Of a DNA stretch of 64,000 nt, positions 53,984-62,193 are shown one piece after another. The translations under genes were made by a program, and so were the position numbers. The stretch's first letter is position 1. Every line of letters begins with the position of its first letter. The stretch covers positions 62,001 to 126,000 of the forward strand of contig JAZSQI010000012.1 of the NCBI GenBank assembly GCA_045537895.1, given 5' to 3'. The notes under the pieces were generated by a model that was not told the DNA's origin, searched no databases, and worked only from the letters and a program-made list of their open reading frames with translations. Source of the DNA: CALXJE01 sp045537895 (GTDB lineage Bacteria > Bacillota > Clostridia > TANB77 > CAG-465).

Positions 53984-55372
53984 CTATTTATCTGTACTCA
54001 TAAAATCTTTTAATCTTTTACTTCTGCTTGGATGTCTAAGTTTTCTTAAAGCCTTAGCTTCAATTTGTCTTATTCTTTCTCTTGTTACCATAAACTCTTT
54101 TCCAACTTCTTCAAGAGTTCTAGTTCTCCCGTCTTCTAAGCCAAATCTTAATCTTAAAACTTTTGCTTCTCTTGGCGTAAGTGTTTCCATTACATCTTCA
54201 ATCTGTTCTCTTAAAAGCACATCTGCAGCTTGATCAGATGGTGATGGTGCGTCATCATCAGGAATAAAGTTACCAATATTACTATCTTCTTCTTCACCTA
54301 CAGGAGTTTCTAAAGAAATAGGTTCTTGAGCTATTTTTAATATTTCTCTTACTTTTTCCACAGGCATTTCCATCTCTTCAGCTATTTCTTCTGGTGTTGG
54401 TTCTCTCCCCATAACTTGAAGCAAGTGTCTAGATGTTCTGATTAATCTATTTATTGTTTCTACCATATGCACTGGTATTCTTATTGTTCTTGCTTGGTCT
54501 GCTATTGATCTAGTTATAGCCTGTCTAATCCACCATGTTGCATATGTACTAAATTTGTAACCTTTAGATGGATCAAATTTATCAACTGCTTTTATAAGGC
54601 CAAGATTTCCTTCTTGTATTAAATCTAAGAAGTGCATTCCTCTACCAATATATCTTTTTGCAATACTAACAACTAATCTTAGGTTAGATTCAACAAGTAT
54701 TTTCTTTGCCTCTTTATCTCCTTCAACCATTTTATATGCTAAATCAGTTTCTTCTTCTAGTGAAAGAAGTGGTATTTTACCAATTTCTTTTAAAAACATT
54801 CTAACTGGATCATCAACATTTAATGTTTCTGTGAAAGATATATCATTTATATCTTCAAGCAATATATCTTTTTCTATCTCACTTATATCTTCTAAATTAG
54901 GTTCAATTTCAAGTTCTGCTATTGTTTGAGCAACATTTTCACCTGAAGTAAGTTTATCTACTAAAATTTCTTTTTCATCATCATTATCTTCAAGTAGCTC
55001 TAAATTATCATCTACATCAGGGCTATCACCTAAAGAACCTGGTTTAATATCTTCTTCTATCATTTTAATTCCAGCTTCATCAAGCTTTTCATATAATTTT
55101 GCAACCTCTGCTGGATCTAATTTATTTTTATCTAAAAAGTTAACTACATCTTTATATGTATATATATTATTTTCTTTAAGCAATGAAACAAATTTATCAG
55201 CATCTATATTATCTTCTTTTTTTACTTCTGCTATTTCAAGCTGAACATTTGTATCTTCTACATTCTCCACCTTTTTTGTAGCTTTCTTTGATGTTTTTTT
55301 CTCTTTTACGTTCTTTTCCTCTACTGCTTCTATTTTCTCTTCGATGTTTTCTTCTTTTTTACTTCTTCCCAT
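53984..55372 (-). CDS. rpoD: Primary sigma factor (RpoD/SigA)
   Basis: 462 residues. A long Lys/Glu-rich N-terminus and region 1.1 come first, then regions 1.2-2 (DPVRMFLKEIGKIPLL, DLIQEGNLGLIKAVDKFD, YKFSTYATWWIRQAI), region 3 (MGREPTPEEIAEEM) and region 4 (LRLRFGLEDGRTRTLEEVG, VTRERIRQIEAKALRKL). It directs RNAP to TTGACA/TATAAT promoters, which are abundant in this window. It follows dnaG by 87 nt, the common dnaG-rpoD order. Confidence 0.98.
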   Translation of the reverse strand: MGRSKKEENIEEKIEAVEEKNVKEKKTSKKATKKVENVEDTNVQLEIAEVKKEDNIDADKFVSLLKENNIYTYKDVVNFLDKNKLDPAEVAKLYEKLDEAGIKMIEEDIKPGSLGDSPDVDDNLELLEDNDDEKEILVDKLTSGENVAQTIAELEIEPNLEDISEIEKDILLEDINDISFTETLNVDDPVRMFLKEIGKIPLLSLEEETDLAYKMVEGDKEAKKILVESNLRLVVSIAKRYIGRGMHFLDLIQEGNLGLIKAVDKFDPSKGYKFSTYATWWIRQAITRSIADQARTIRIPVHMVETINRLIRTSRHLLQVMGREPTPEEIAEEMEMPVEKVREILKIAQEPISLETPVGEEEDSNIGNFIPDDDAPSPSDQAADVLLREQIEDVMETLTPREAKVLRLRFGLEDGRTRTLEEVGKEFMVTRERIRQIEAKALRKLRHPSRSKRLKDFMSTDK

Positions 55373-55459
55373 TTTTCACACTCCATAAAATTATATATAA
55401 TAAATATACACTATTTAACAAAAAATTACAACATTAGTATACTATTAAATACAATATTT

Positions 55460-57262
55460 TTATTTTAATTTACCTCTACTAATTATTATCTGATTTAATT
55501 CTATAGATAACAAGTCTCTTTCATCTTTAGAAACATCTTTTTCAGAAAGTCTTTTAAGAATCTCGTTTCTTCTATTTTCGTATCTATATTTTTTAGTATC
55601 GTTTTGTAAATCAGATATAAATTTATCTTTATCAGATATATTTATGCATAATATTTCTGTTACTAACTTTATTTTATCACTGTCAGTTAAATATTTTAGC
55701 AAATTACATTTAGTTATGTCTTCATTTTTATCAAGCTGAATTATATAGTTATATAGCTGCCTTAAATCGTCATTTTCAAAATCACTTTCTCTTATTATTT
55801 CTTTTATTCTATTTATATATTTTCTTTCTTTAGAAAGCATAATATGTAAAATATATATCTCTTGTCTTCTTCTTTTATTTAATGAACTTTCTCTTTTATT
55901 TACAAGATATGACATATCAACGCTTGATACAGTTTGTTCTTCACTCGTATAATTAACTTTTTTAGAAATTTCTGCAAGCAGAGAGCCTTTTGATATTTTA
56001 TATTTTTTTACAATATCATCAATATACATATCTCTTTCAATATTATTTGCAATAGAAGCTAAAATATTTGCAACTTTATTTAAAAATTCAATTTTAGAGT
56101 CAATGCTATCTCTATCTAAGTTGTCTTCTAAAATCCTTATTTTGTAATCAACATGATTTATGCTTTTTGACACACATTCCAAAAATTTGTTTTTACCATA
56201 TTTATTTATATACTCATCCGGATCTTTAACATCACTGTGATCTAACATTAAAACTTTTACCTTAAGACCTGCTTTATACAGTATATCAATTGCTCTTAAA
56301 GTTGCAGCCTTTCCTGCATTATCTTGATCATATGATAGTATTACTGTATCTGTATATTTTTTAATCAGCTTAGCTTGTCCTTCAGTAAGAGCTGTTCCAA
56401 GACTTGCTACTGCATTATTTATTAAGCTTTTGTGAAGAGCAACTGTGTCCATATAGCCCTCAACAATAATTAAAGAGTCTAATTTTTCTTTTTTTGCAAC
56501 ATTCATACCATACAAATTTTTACCTTTATGATATACGATATTCTCAGGAGAGTTTACATATTTAGGAAGAGAATTATCTAAAACTCTACCACCAAATCCT
56601 ATAACTCTATCTCTTGTATCAAAAATTGGAAAAATAAGTCTGCCTGCAAAATTTTCATAAATATTTCCTTTAACATTTAATGTTACTATTCCAGATTTAA
56701 TTATTTCATCTCTTGTAAAACCTTCTTTAATTAAATAATTATACAGACCTTCTTGTTTTTTATTACCAAATCCCAATCCAAACTTAGTAATAACTTCTCT
56801 GCCAAGCATTCTTCTTTGCAAGTAATCTTTTAATGTTGTATTACTTTCATCTTTTACATTTTCAATAAGCGCTTCATAAAAATATCTAGCTGCAAGTTTA
56901 TTTAAACTAAATATTCTCTCTTTTATATCTTTATCAATAGGATTAGTATTTCTTGAACTAACATCAAATCTTGATAAATCTATATTTGCTTTATCTGCTA
57001 AAAACTCTAATGCTTCTCTAAAATCTAAATTTTCAATTTTCATTATAAATTGAATAACTGTACCACCTTCAGAACAGCCAAAGCACTTGTATATTTGCTT
57101 ATCAGGTGCAACTGTAAAAGATGGTGTCTTTTCACGATGAAAAGGGCACAAACCTATATAGTTTGCGCCTCTCCTCTTTAGAGAAACGTATTGACCTATT
57201 ATTTCAACAATATCAATATTTGATATTACCTCTTCTATTGCATCTTCTGAATAATATGCCAT
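55460..57262 (-). CDS. dnaG: DNA primase
   Basis: 600 residues. The N-terminal CHC2 zinc finger is complete (LCPFHREKTPSF ... YKCFGCSEGG). The TOPRIM core holds LIIVEGYMDTVAL and ILSYDQDNAGKAA, with acidic metal-binding residues, and a C-terminal helicase-binding region follows. It makes RNA primers at the fork. AAGGAGG precedes the ATG, 28 nt after the upstream membrane-protein gene. Confidence 0.97.
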   Translation of the reverse strand: MAYYSEDAIEEVISNIDIVEIIGQYVSLKRRGANYIGLCPFHREKTPSFTVAPDKQIYKCFGCSEGGTVIQFIMKIENLDFREALEFLADKANIDLSRFDVSSRNTNPIDKDIKERIFSLNKLAARYFYEALIENVKDESNTTLKDYLQRRMLGREVITKFGLGFGNKKQEGLYNYLIKEGFTRDEIIKSGIVTLNVKGNIYENFAGRLIFPIFDTRDRVIGFGGRVLDNSLPKYVNSPENIVYHKGKNLYGMNVAKKEKLDSLIIVEGYMDTVALHKSLINNAVASLGTALTEGQAKLIKKYTDTVILSYDQDNAGKAATLRAIDILYKAGLKVKVLMLDHSDVKDPDEYINKYGKNKFLECVSKSINHVDYKIRILEDNLDRDSIDSKIEFLNKVANILASIANNIERDMYIDDIVKKYKISKGSLLAEISKKVNYTSEEQTVSSVDMSYLVNKRESSLNKRRRQEIYILHIMLSKERKYINRIKEIIRESDFENDDLRQLYNYIIQLDKNEDITKCNLLKYLTDSDKIKLVTEILCINISDKDKFISDLQNDTKKYRYENRRNEILKRLSEKDVSKDERDLLSIELNQIIISRGKLK

Positions 57263-57289
57263 ATTATACTTTCCTCCTTAAAATTTATA

Positions 57290-58555
57290 TTAATTTTCTG
57301 CTTTTAAAAGCTTTATTTTTTCATCTCTATTATAATAAATATTTCCTATATTTAAAATTAACGATAATGTTAAAAATGCATCTAGCATGCTTACTGAATA
57401 TGTTTTATTTGTAGTTAATGTTATTAATATAACTAAAGTGCTACATAGTTTAATTAGTGATGTTTTTGTATCTATTTTTCTCATTAATATAACACCCAAA
57501 ATTTCAAGTATGATTATAAATGAAATGATTACAATATAATAATTTTTAGAAGACCATATTCCATTTACGAAATTATTATATATGTTATTTACATCAACAT
57601 TTTTATAAATACCAATTAAATCTTGTCCTGTAATATATATAGTTCCTACACCAGCTGCAATAAACAATAATAATATTCCTGACACTAGTAGCAATTTATT
57701 TATTGTTATTGCCTCCATTTTATACATTAGTTTTCTAGCATTTACACTAGAAAATTTTTCAACAAATTCTCTTTTACTATTAACTCTAACATACCCTACA
57801 TTATTAGATATGATAAGAGCTGTAAATAATATTATAATCCAAAACTCAAATCGTCCACCAAATAATATATCAAGCAAAATGCATATTCCCATTATATATG
57901 TCAGTTTTAAATATTTTTTATTCTTTAACTTATGCTGTTTTACTTCATCAATTATTAATAATAAGATATATATTCCTGCTAGAACAAATAGTGTATTAAA
58001 ATTATATGACACATAATTTGTTGTGTTTATTATTCCCTGAGGAACAAAAATATATATTATAGTTGCTATTGCACTTAACATTTCATTTGTTGTAACATTA
58101 AACACCAATCTTTTTATTATTATAGCTGTAACAAATGTTAAAGCAGTGTTAATTATAATTGTTGAATATAATGGATATAATGTTAATTTACCTAAAAAAT
58201 ATACAACATATGAACCAAGGCCATTATCTAATGAAGGTATAATTAAATCCGGCATGCTAATATCTTTAAATAACCATACAGCAATAAATCTAGTTATTAG
58301 TATAAGCATAACAAGATAAATATACCTATAAGTATATTCAATGCTTTTTTTGCAACTGAGCAACTTTAATTTGTTTTTAAGTAATGCGTAGAAAAATATT
58401 GCAAGTAATAGTGAAATCACATATATAATTTTATATGACAAATTAAAAGTGCTTTGACTATTTAAAGAATTCTTTGCACATATTACAAGCATTCCTACAC
58501 TACAAACCATGAATATTACTACTATAATACTACGAATAATTCTACTTCTATTCAT
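57290..58555 (-). CDS. Polytopic membrane protein, glycosyltransferase-C-like
   Basis: 421 residues from the ATG at 58555 (TTGGAG upstream). About 10 membrane helices run through the chain, with a polar loop near residues 105-130 (FKDISMPDLIIPSLDNGLG) that resembles the first extracytoplasmic loop of lipid-sugar-dependent mannosyltransferases, with Asp residues. A role as GT-C-type transferase or flippase for a glycopolymer is a guess. It sits 24 nt after the nucleotidyltransferase gene, which supports a sugar-polymer context. Confidence 0.55.
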   Translation of the reverse strand: MNRSRIIRSIIVVIFMVCSVGMLVICAKNSLNSQSTFNLSYKIIYVISLLLAIFFYALLKNKLKLLSCKKSIEYTYRYIYLVMLILITRFIAVWLFKDISMPDLIIPSLDNGLGSYVVYFLGKLTLYPLYSTIIINTALTFVTAIIIKRLVFNVTTNEMLSAIATIIYIFVPQGIINTTNYVSYNFNTLFVLAGIYILLLIIDEVKQHKLKNKKYLKLTYIMGICILLDILFGGRFEFWIIILFTALIISNNVGYVRVNSKREFVEKFSSVNARKLMYKMEAITINKLLLVSGILLLFIAAGVGTIYITGQDLIGIYKNVDVNNIYNNFVNGIWSSKNYYIVIISFIIILEILGVILMRKIDTKTSLIKLCSTLVILITLTTNKTYSVSMLDAFLTLSLILNIGNIYYNRDEKIKLLKAEN

Positions 58556-58579
58556 CTTTATCTCCAACTTCTATATATA

Positions 58580-59326
58580 CTATTTATTATTTTTCTTTCT
58601 ATATATCTCGCTTACTTCTTTTAAACTTTCATGTGTTCCTACATCATAGCACTCGCCTTCAAAAACAAATGCATATGTATCTATTTGTTTATATAGCCAA
58701 GCAACAAAGTTACCTGGTGCATCTATTGGATTTCCTTCTTCAATATATCTATCAAAATATTTAACTATCTGTCTTGGATAGATATACTCTGCATAAGTTA
58801 CTAATGTACTCTTTGGATTTTCTGGTTTTTCTTCAAATCCAATTATCTTGTTTTCTTCATCAGTTTCAGCTACACCTACTCTTCTTAACAATGTAATATC
58901 ATCAACTGATTTTACACAAACAACAGGTGCATTTTTAGATTTACTGTAATCTATTGCATCTCTTAATTTAAATGTAAATAAATTATCTCCTGCTATTATT
59001 AATAAATCATCATCTATATTCATTTTATCTATTGTGTATTTTATATCTCCTATTGCCCCTAATCTATCATCGTTTGAGTTTGTTCCATCATTTATAACTG
59101 TAATAGGTTTAATATTATCTTTGCTGTTTGCCCAATCTTCTAGATGTTTTGCATATTTGTTATTTGTTATTGCATATATTTCATCTACTTCATCAATAGT
59201 GTTTACATCATCAACTATATAATCTAGAAGTGGTCTTCCTCCAATATCTAAAAGTACTTTAGGAAAATTCTCAGTTAGTGGAAACAATCTAGTTGCATAA
59301 CCTGCACATAATAAAATACATTTCAT
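58580..59326 (-). CDS. Sugar-phosphate nucleotidyltransferase
   Basis: 248 residues from the ATG at 59326 (GAGGAGTG upstream). The NTP-binding signature MKCILLCAGYATRLFPLTEN, the FPKVLLDIGGRPLLDY sugar-pyrophosphorylase block and the acidic GDNLF motif are clear. It should activate a sugar-1-phosphate (or phosphocholine-like compound) with NTP; the substrate is not readable. It is followed by the polytopic protein, and together they may build a surface polymer precursor. Confidence 0.85.
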   Translation of the reverse strand: MKCILLCAGYATRLFPLTENFPKVLLDIGGRPLLDYIVDDVNTIDEVDEIYAITNNKYAKHLEDWANSKDNIKPITVINDGTNSNDDRLGAIGDIKYTIDKMNIDDDLLIIAGDNLFTFKLRDAIDYSKSKNAPVVCVKSVDDITLLRRVGVAETDEENKIIGFEEKPENPKSTLVTYAEYIYPRQIVKYFDRYIEEGNPIDAPGNFVAWLYKQIDTYAFVFEGECYDVGTHESLKEVSEIYRKKNNK

Positions 59327-59418
59327 ATTTATCACTCCTCATAATAATTTTGAGCATATTATATCACAATTATTCAAGCATTGCAATTCTAGTTTTGCTC
59401 CAATTTAAACATAAGAAA

Positions 59419-59440
59419 AAACTAGCCATTTGACTAGTTT
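59419..59440 (-). terminator. Terminator of pfkA
   Basis: AAACTAG (59419-59425) pairs with CTAGTTT (59434-59440); on the minus strand a T-run (TTTTTTC) follows. Confidence 0.75.
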
Positions 59441-59450
59441 AATACATTAT

Positions 59451-60524
59451 CTATACACCAAAACTTATTCCCATGTTTCTAGCTGTTTTTATAAGGTCAT
59501 CATTATCAAAATCTAGTAATCTAGGAACACGTGTTTTTGGAAATTCCATCTTACTAAGTTTTCCATCTTTTGTTCCAACTATATAACCTGCTTCGTTACT
59601 TAATAATAATTGTAAAGCATAATCTGCTTGTGTAGACGCTCTTATTATATCAGAGAATAAAGTTTCTCCACCTCTTTGCATATGTCCTAATATCATATGT
59701 CTTGATTCATACCCTGTCTTTTCTTCTATTTGCTCTGCAAGTCTTTGTGAAACTCCACCATATCTTTTTTGCTCAAAACTATCTGTAACCATTTTTAATA
59801 TTGTTTCCTCTTTACCAATTTCTTTAGCTGCCTCTGAAACACATACTATTGCATATCTTTTTGTTTTAACAGCTTCTTTTACTTTCTCACAAACTATATC
59901 TAAATCATAATCTTTTTCAGATAGAAGAATTACATCAGCAGCTGCTGCAAATCCACTATATAATGTTAAATAGCCAGATGTTCTTCCCATTACTTCAACT
60001 ACCATTACTCTATTATGAGAATAAGCAGTTGATTTTAATTTTGCTATACTTTCTACATTATTGTTTATTGCTGTATCAAATCCTATTGTAGGATCACTTG
60101 CTTCCATATCATTATCAATAGTTTTTGGTATACCAACAGTTGGAAGTCCTCTCTCATATATAACTCTTGCAGAGTCTAAGGTTCCATCTCCACCAATTAC
60201 TATAAGACCTTCTACTCCAAGTTCTTTAAGACCTTGTATACCTTGCTCTGTTAAATCCTCATAAATATTTTTTTCTTTATCTACTAAATAATAGAAAGGA
60301 CATTCTTTATTTGATGAACCTAGAATAGTCCCTCCTTTATTTTCTATGTCAGCTACATCTTGAACTGTTAATTTTTTATATCTTCCTTCTACAAATCCTT
60401 TATACCCATCAAGAACGCCTACTACTTCAATTCCTTTATTATTTGCTTCGCATACAACTGTTTTTATAGCAGCATTTAAACCACAGCAATCCCCACCTGC
60501 TGTCATAATAGCAATTTTTTTCAT
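59451..60524 (-). CDS. pfkA: 6-phosphofructokinase
   Basis: 357 residues of the PFK-A family. Phosphate-donor residues lie in IGGDGTLDSA and PKTIDNDMEA: the first (Gly in GGDG) is the ATP-type residue, the second (Lys in PKTIDND) is the PPi-type residue, so donor choice is ambiguous. Substrate blocks EVMGRTSGYLTLYSG and GHMQRGG are intact. It phosphorylates fructose-6-phosphate in glycolysis. Monocistronic, AAAGAGG upstream. Confidence 0.93.
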   Translation of the reverse strand: MKKIAIMTAGGDCCGLNAAIKTVVCEANNKGIEVVGVLDGYKGFVEGRYKKLTVQDVADIENKGGTILGSSNKECPFYYLVDKEKNIYEDLTEQGIQGLKELGVEGLIVIGGDGTLDSARVIYERGLPTVGIPKTIDNDMEASDPTIGFDTAINNNVESIAKLKSTAYSHNRVMVVEVMGRTSGYLTLYSGFAAAADVILLSEKDYDLDIVCEKVKEAVKTKRYAIVCVSEAAKEIGKEETILKMVTDSFEQKRYGGVSQRLAEQIEEKTGYESRHMILGHMQRGGETLFSDIIRASTQADYALQLLLSNEAGYIVGTKDGKLSKMEFPKTRVPRLLDFDNDDLIKTARNMGISFGV

Positions 60525-60609
60525 TTTTATACCTCTTTTCTTTAAAATATAGTGATATTATACATATACATTAATAGTTTTTCAAGCTAATAAAACAAAT
60601 ATATTTAAT

Positions 60610-61263
60610 TTATATTGATAAATTCTGTAATTTTTCTTTCACATTTGAAATGTCTGATGTAATGTAACTTCCCACAACTACATTATCAGCTCCACACTCT
60701 AAAATTTGATTTATATTAGTATTATTAACTCCTCCGTCAACTACTATTCTAATTTTATCTGATAAAAGCCTTAAACTCTTTATTTTACTATAACTTTCTT
60801 CCATAAATGCTTGTCCACCTTTTCCTGGATGTACAGACATCAAAAGAACGCTATCTATTTTATCTATTATAGGCTCTAGCAGGCTAATATCTGTTTCAGG
60901 ACAAATTGATACCCCAACATTTATATTATATTTTTCTCTATACAAAAATAATAATTTTAACATTTTATAAAAGTTTTTTACCTCATAATGTATAGTAATG
61001 TTATCTGCTTTGTATTCTATAGCTTTTTCAATTAACTTGTTTGGATTTTCTACCATTAAATGAACATCAGCTATAAAATCCTTTTCTTTTACTAATTTTA
61101 TAGCAGAGATATCTTCACATCTATTTTCTACAAAAATACCATCCATAATATCTATATGCATTGCATTAATATTACTGATTTTCTCTTTATTTAAATCTTT
61201 AATAATATCAAGAAATTCATCTAACTTTTTAACCTGCAATATAGAAGGTAAAATTTTATTCAT
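60610..61263 (-). CDS. rpe: Ribulose-phosphate 3-epimerase
   Basis: 217 residues of TIM-barrel type. Metal and catalytic blocks are AMHIDIMDGIFV, DVHLMVENP, SVHPGKGGQAFM and VVDGGVN. It interconverts ribulose- and xylulose-5-phosphate. It lies 11 nt after rsgA, following the usual prkC-rsgA-rpe order. Confidence 0.95.
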   Translation of the reverse strand: MNKILPSILQVKKLDEFLDIIKDLNKEKISNINAMHIDIMDGIFVENRCEDISAIKLVKEKDFIADVHLMVENPNKLIEKAIEYKADNITIHYEVKNFYKMLKLLFLYREKYNINVGVSICPETDISLLEPIIDKIDSVLLMSVHPGKGGQAFMEESYSKIKSLRLLSDKIRIVVDGGVNNTNINQILECGADNVVVGSYITSDISNVKEKLQNLSI

Positions 61264-61274
61264 ATATTCTCCCC

Positions 61275-62177
61275 TTATTTATATAATCTTTTTTCTTTTT
61301 CTTTTATCTCATCATAAATTTTTAAATAATTTTCATATCTTAATTTATCTATTTTCCCATCATTTACTGCTTGCTTTATTTTGCAACTTTTAACATCTTC
61401 GTTTACATGATTGCAATCATCATATTCACACTCAAATTTATTAAATTCATTATAGTAATATTTTAACTTTTCTGATGGTATATTATATAATTCAAAACTT
61501 GAAAAACCAGGTGTATCCAAAAAATATACTATCTTATTTTCATTATTAATAACTCTGTATACAGTTGTTGCTTTTGTTGTATGTCTTCCTTTTCCGGTTT
61601 TTTCAGAAATTGAATTTATTTCTAATGTGCCTTCTTCTTCCTTTAATCTAGAGATAATACTAGATTTTCCAACTCCTGAATTTCCGGAAAATGCGCATAA
61701 ACTTGCTGAAGCAATTTCTTTAAATTCATTTTCATTTAATAAATTTTCATTTAAAGTATTAGTAACTATAACTTTATAACCAATAGTAGCATATGTATTT
61801 TTAACATAATCTATTATTTTACTTGAGTTTTCCAAATCAGATTTATTTACAACGATTATGGGTACACATTTGTTATATTCTGTTGTTATAATCTGTTTAT
61901 CTAAAAGCAAGAAGTCTGGTTTAGGACTTCCTGCAGCAATAACGATAAACATATAATCCATATTGGCCACTGGTGGTCTTATATAATTATTTTTTCTTTC
62001 TAAAACCTCTTCAATTATATATTCACCTGAAACATTAGAAAGCTTTACTAAATCACCAACTTTAATATAGCCATTTTTTTTATTTTTACCTCTACTTTTT
62101 ACAAATATACTATCGTAAGTATCATTTATACTCACTTTGTATCTATCTGCTAAAACTTCTATTACTCTAGCAAACAT
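61275..62177 (-). CDS. rsgA: Ribosome small-subunit maturation GTPase RsgA
   Basis: 300 residues with a permuted G domain: an OB fold first, then G4 VVNKSDL, G1 FSGNSGVGKSSI, G3 FLDTPGF, and a C-terminal zinc finger (CEYDDCNHVNEDVKSC). RsgA assists 30S maturation. It lies between prkC and rpe. Confidence 0.97.
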   Translation of the reverse strand: MFARVIEVLADRYKVSINDTYDSIFVKSRGKNKKNGYIKVGDLVKLSNVSGEYIIEEVLERKNNYIRPPVANMDYMFIVIAAGSPKPDFLLLDKQIITTEYNKCVPIIVVNKSDLENSSKIIDYVKNTYATIGYKVIVTNTLNENLLNENEFKEIASASLCAFSGNSGVGKSSIISRLKEEEGTLEINSISEKTGKGRHTTKATTVYRVINNENKIVYFLDTPGFSSFELYNIPSEKLKYYYNEFNKFECEYDDCNHVNEDVKSCKIKQAVNDGKIDKLRYENYLKIYDEIKEKEKRLYK

Positions 62178-62193
62178 TTTTAACCCCCATTAA

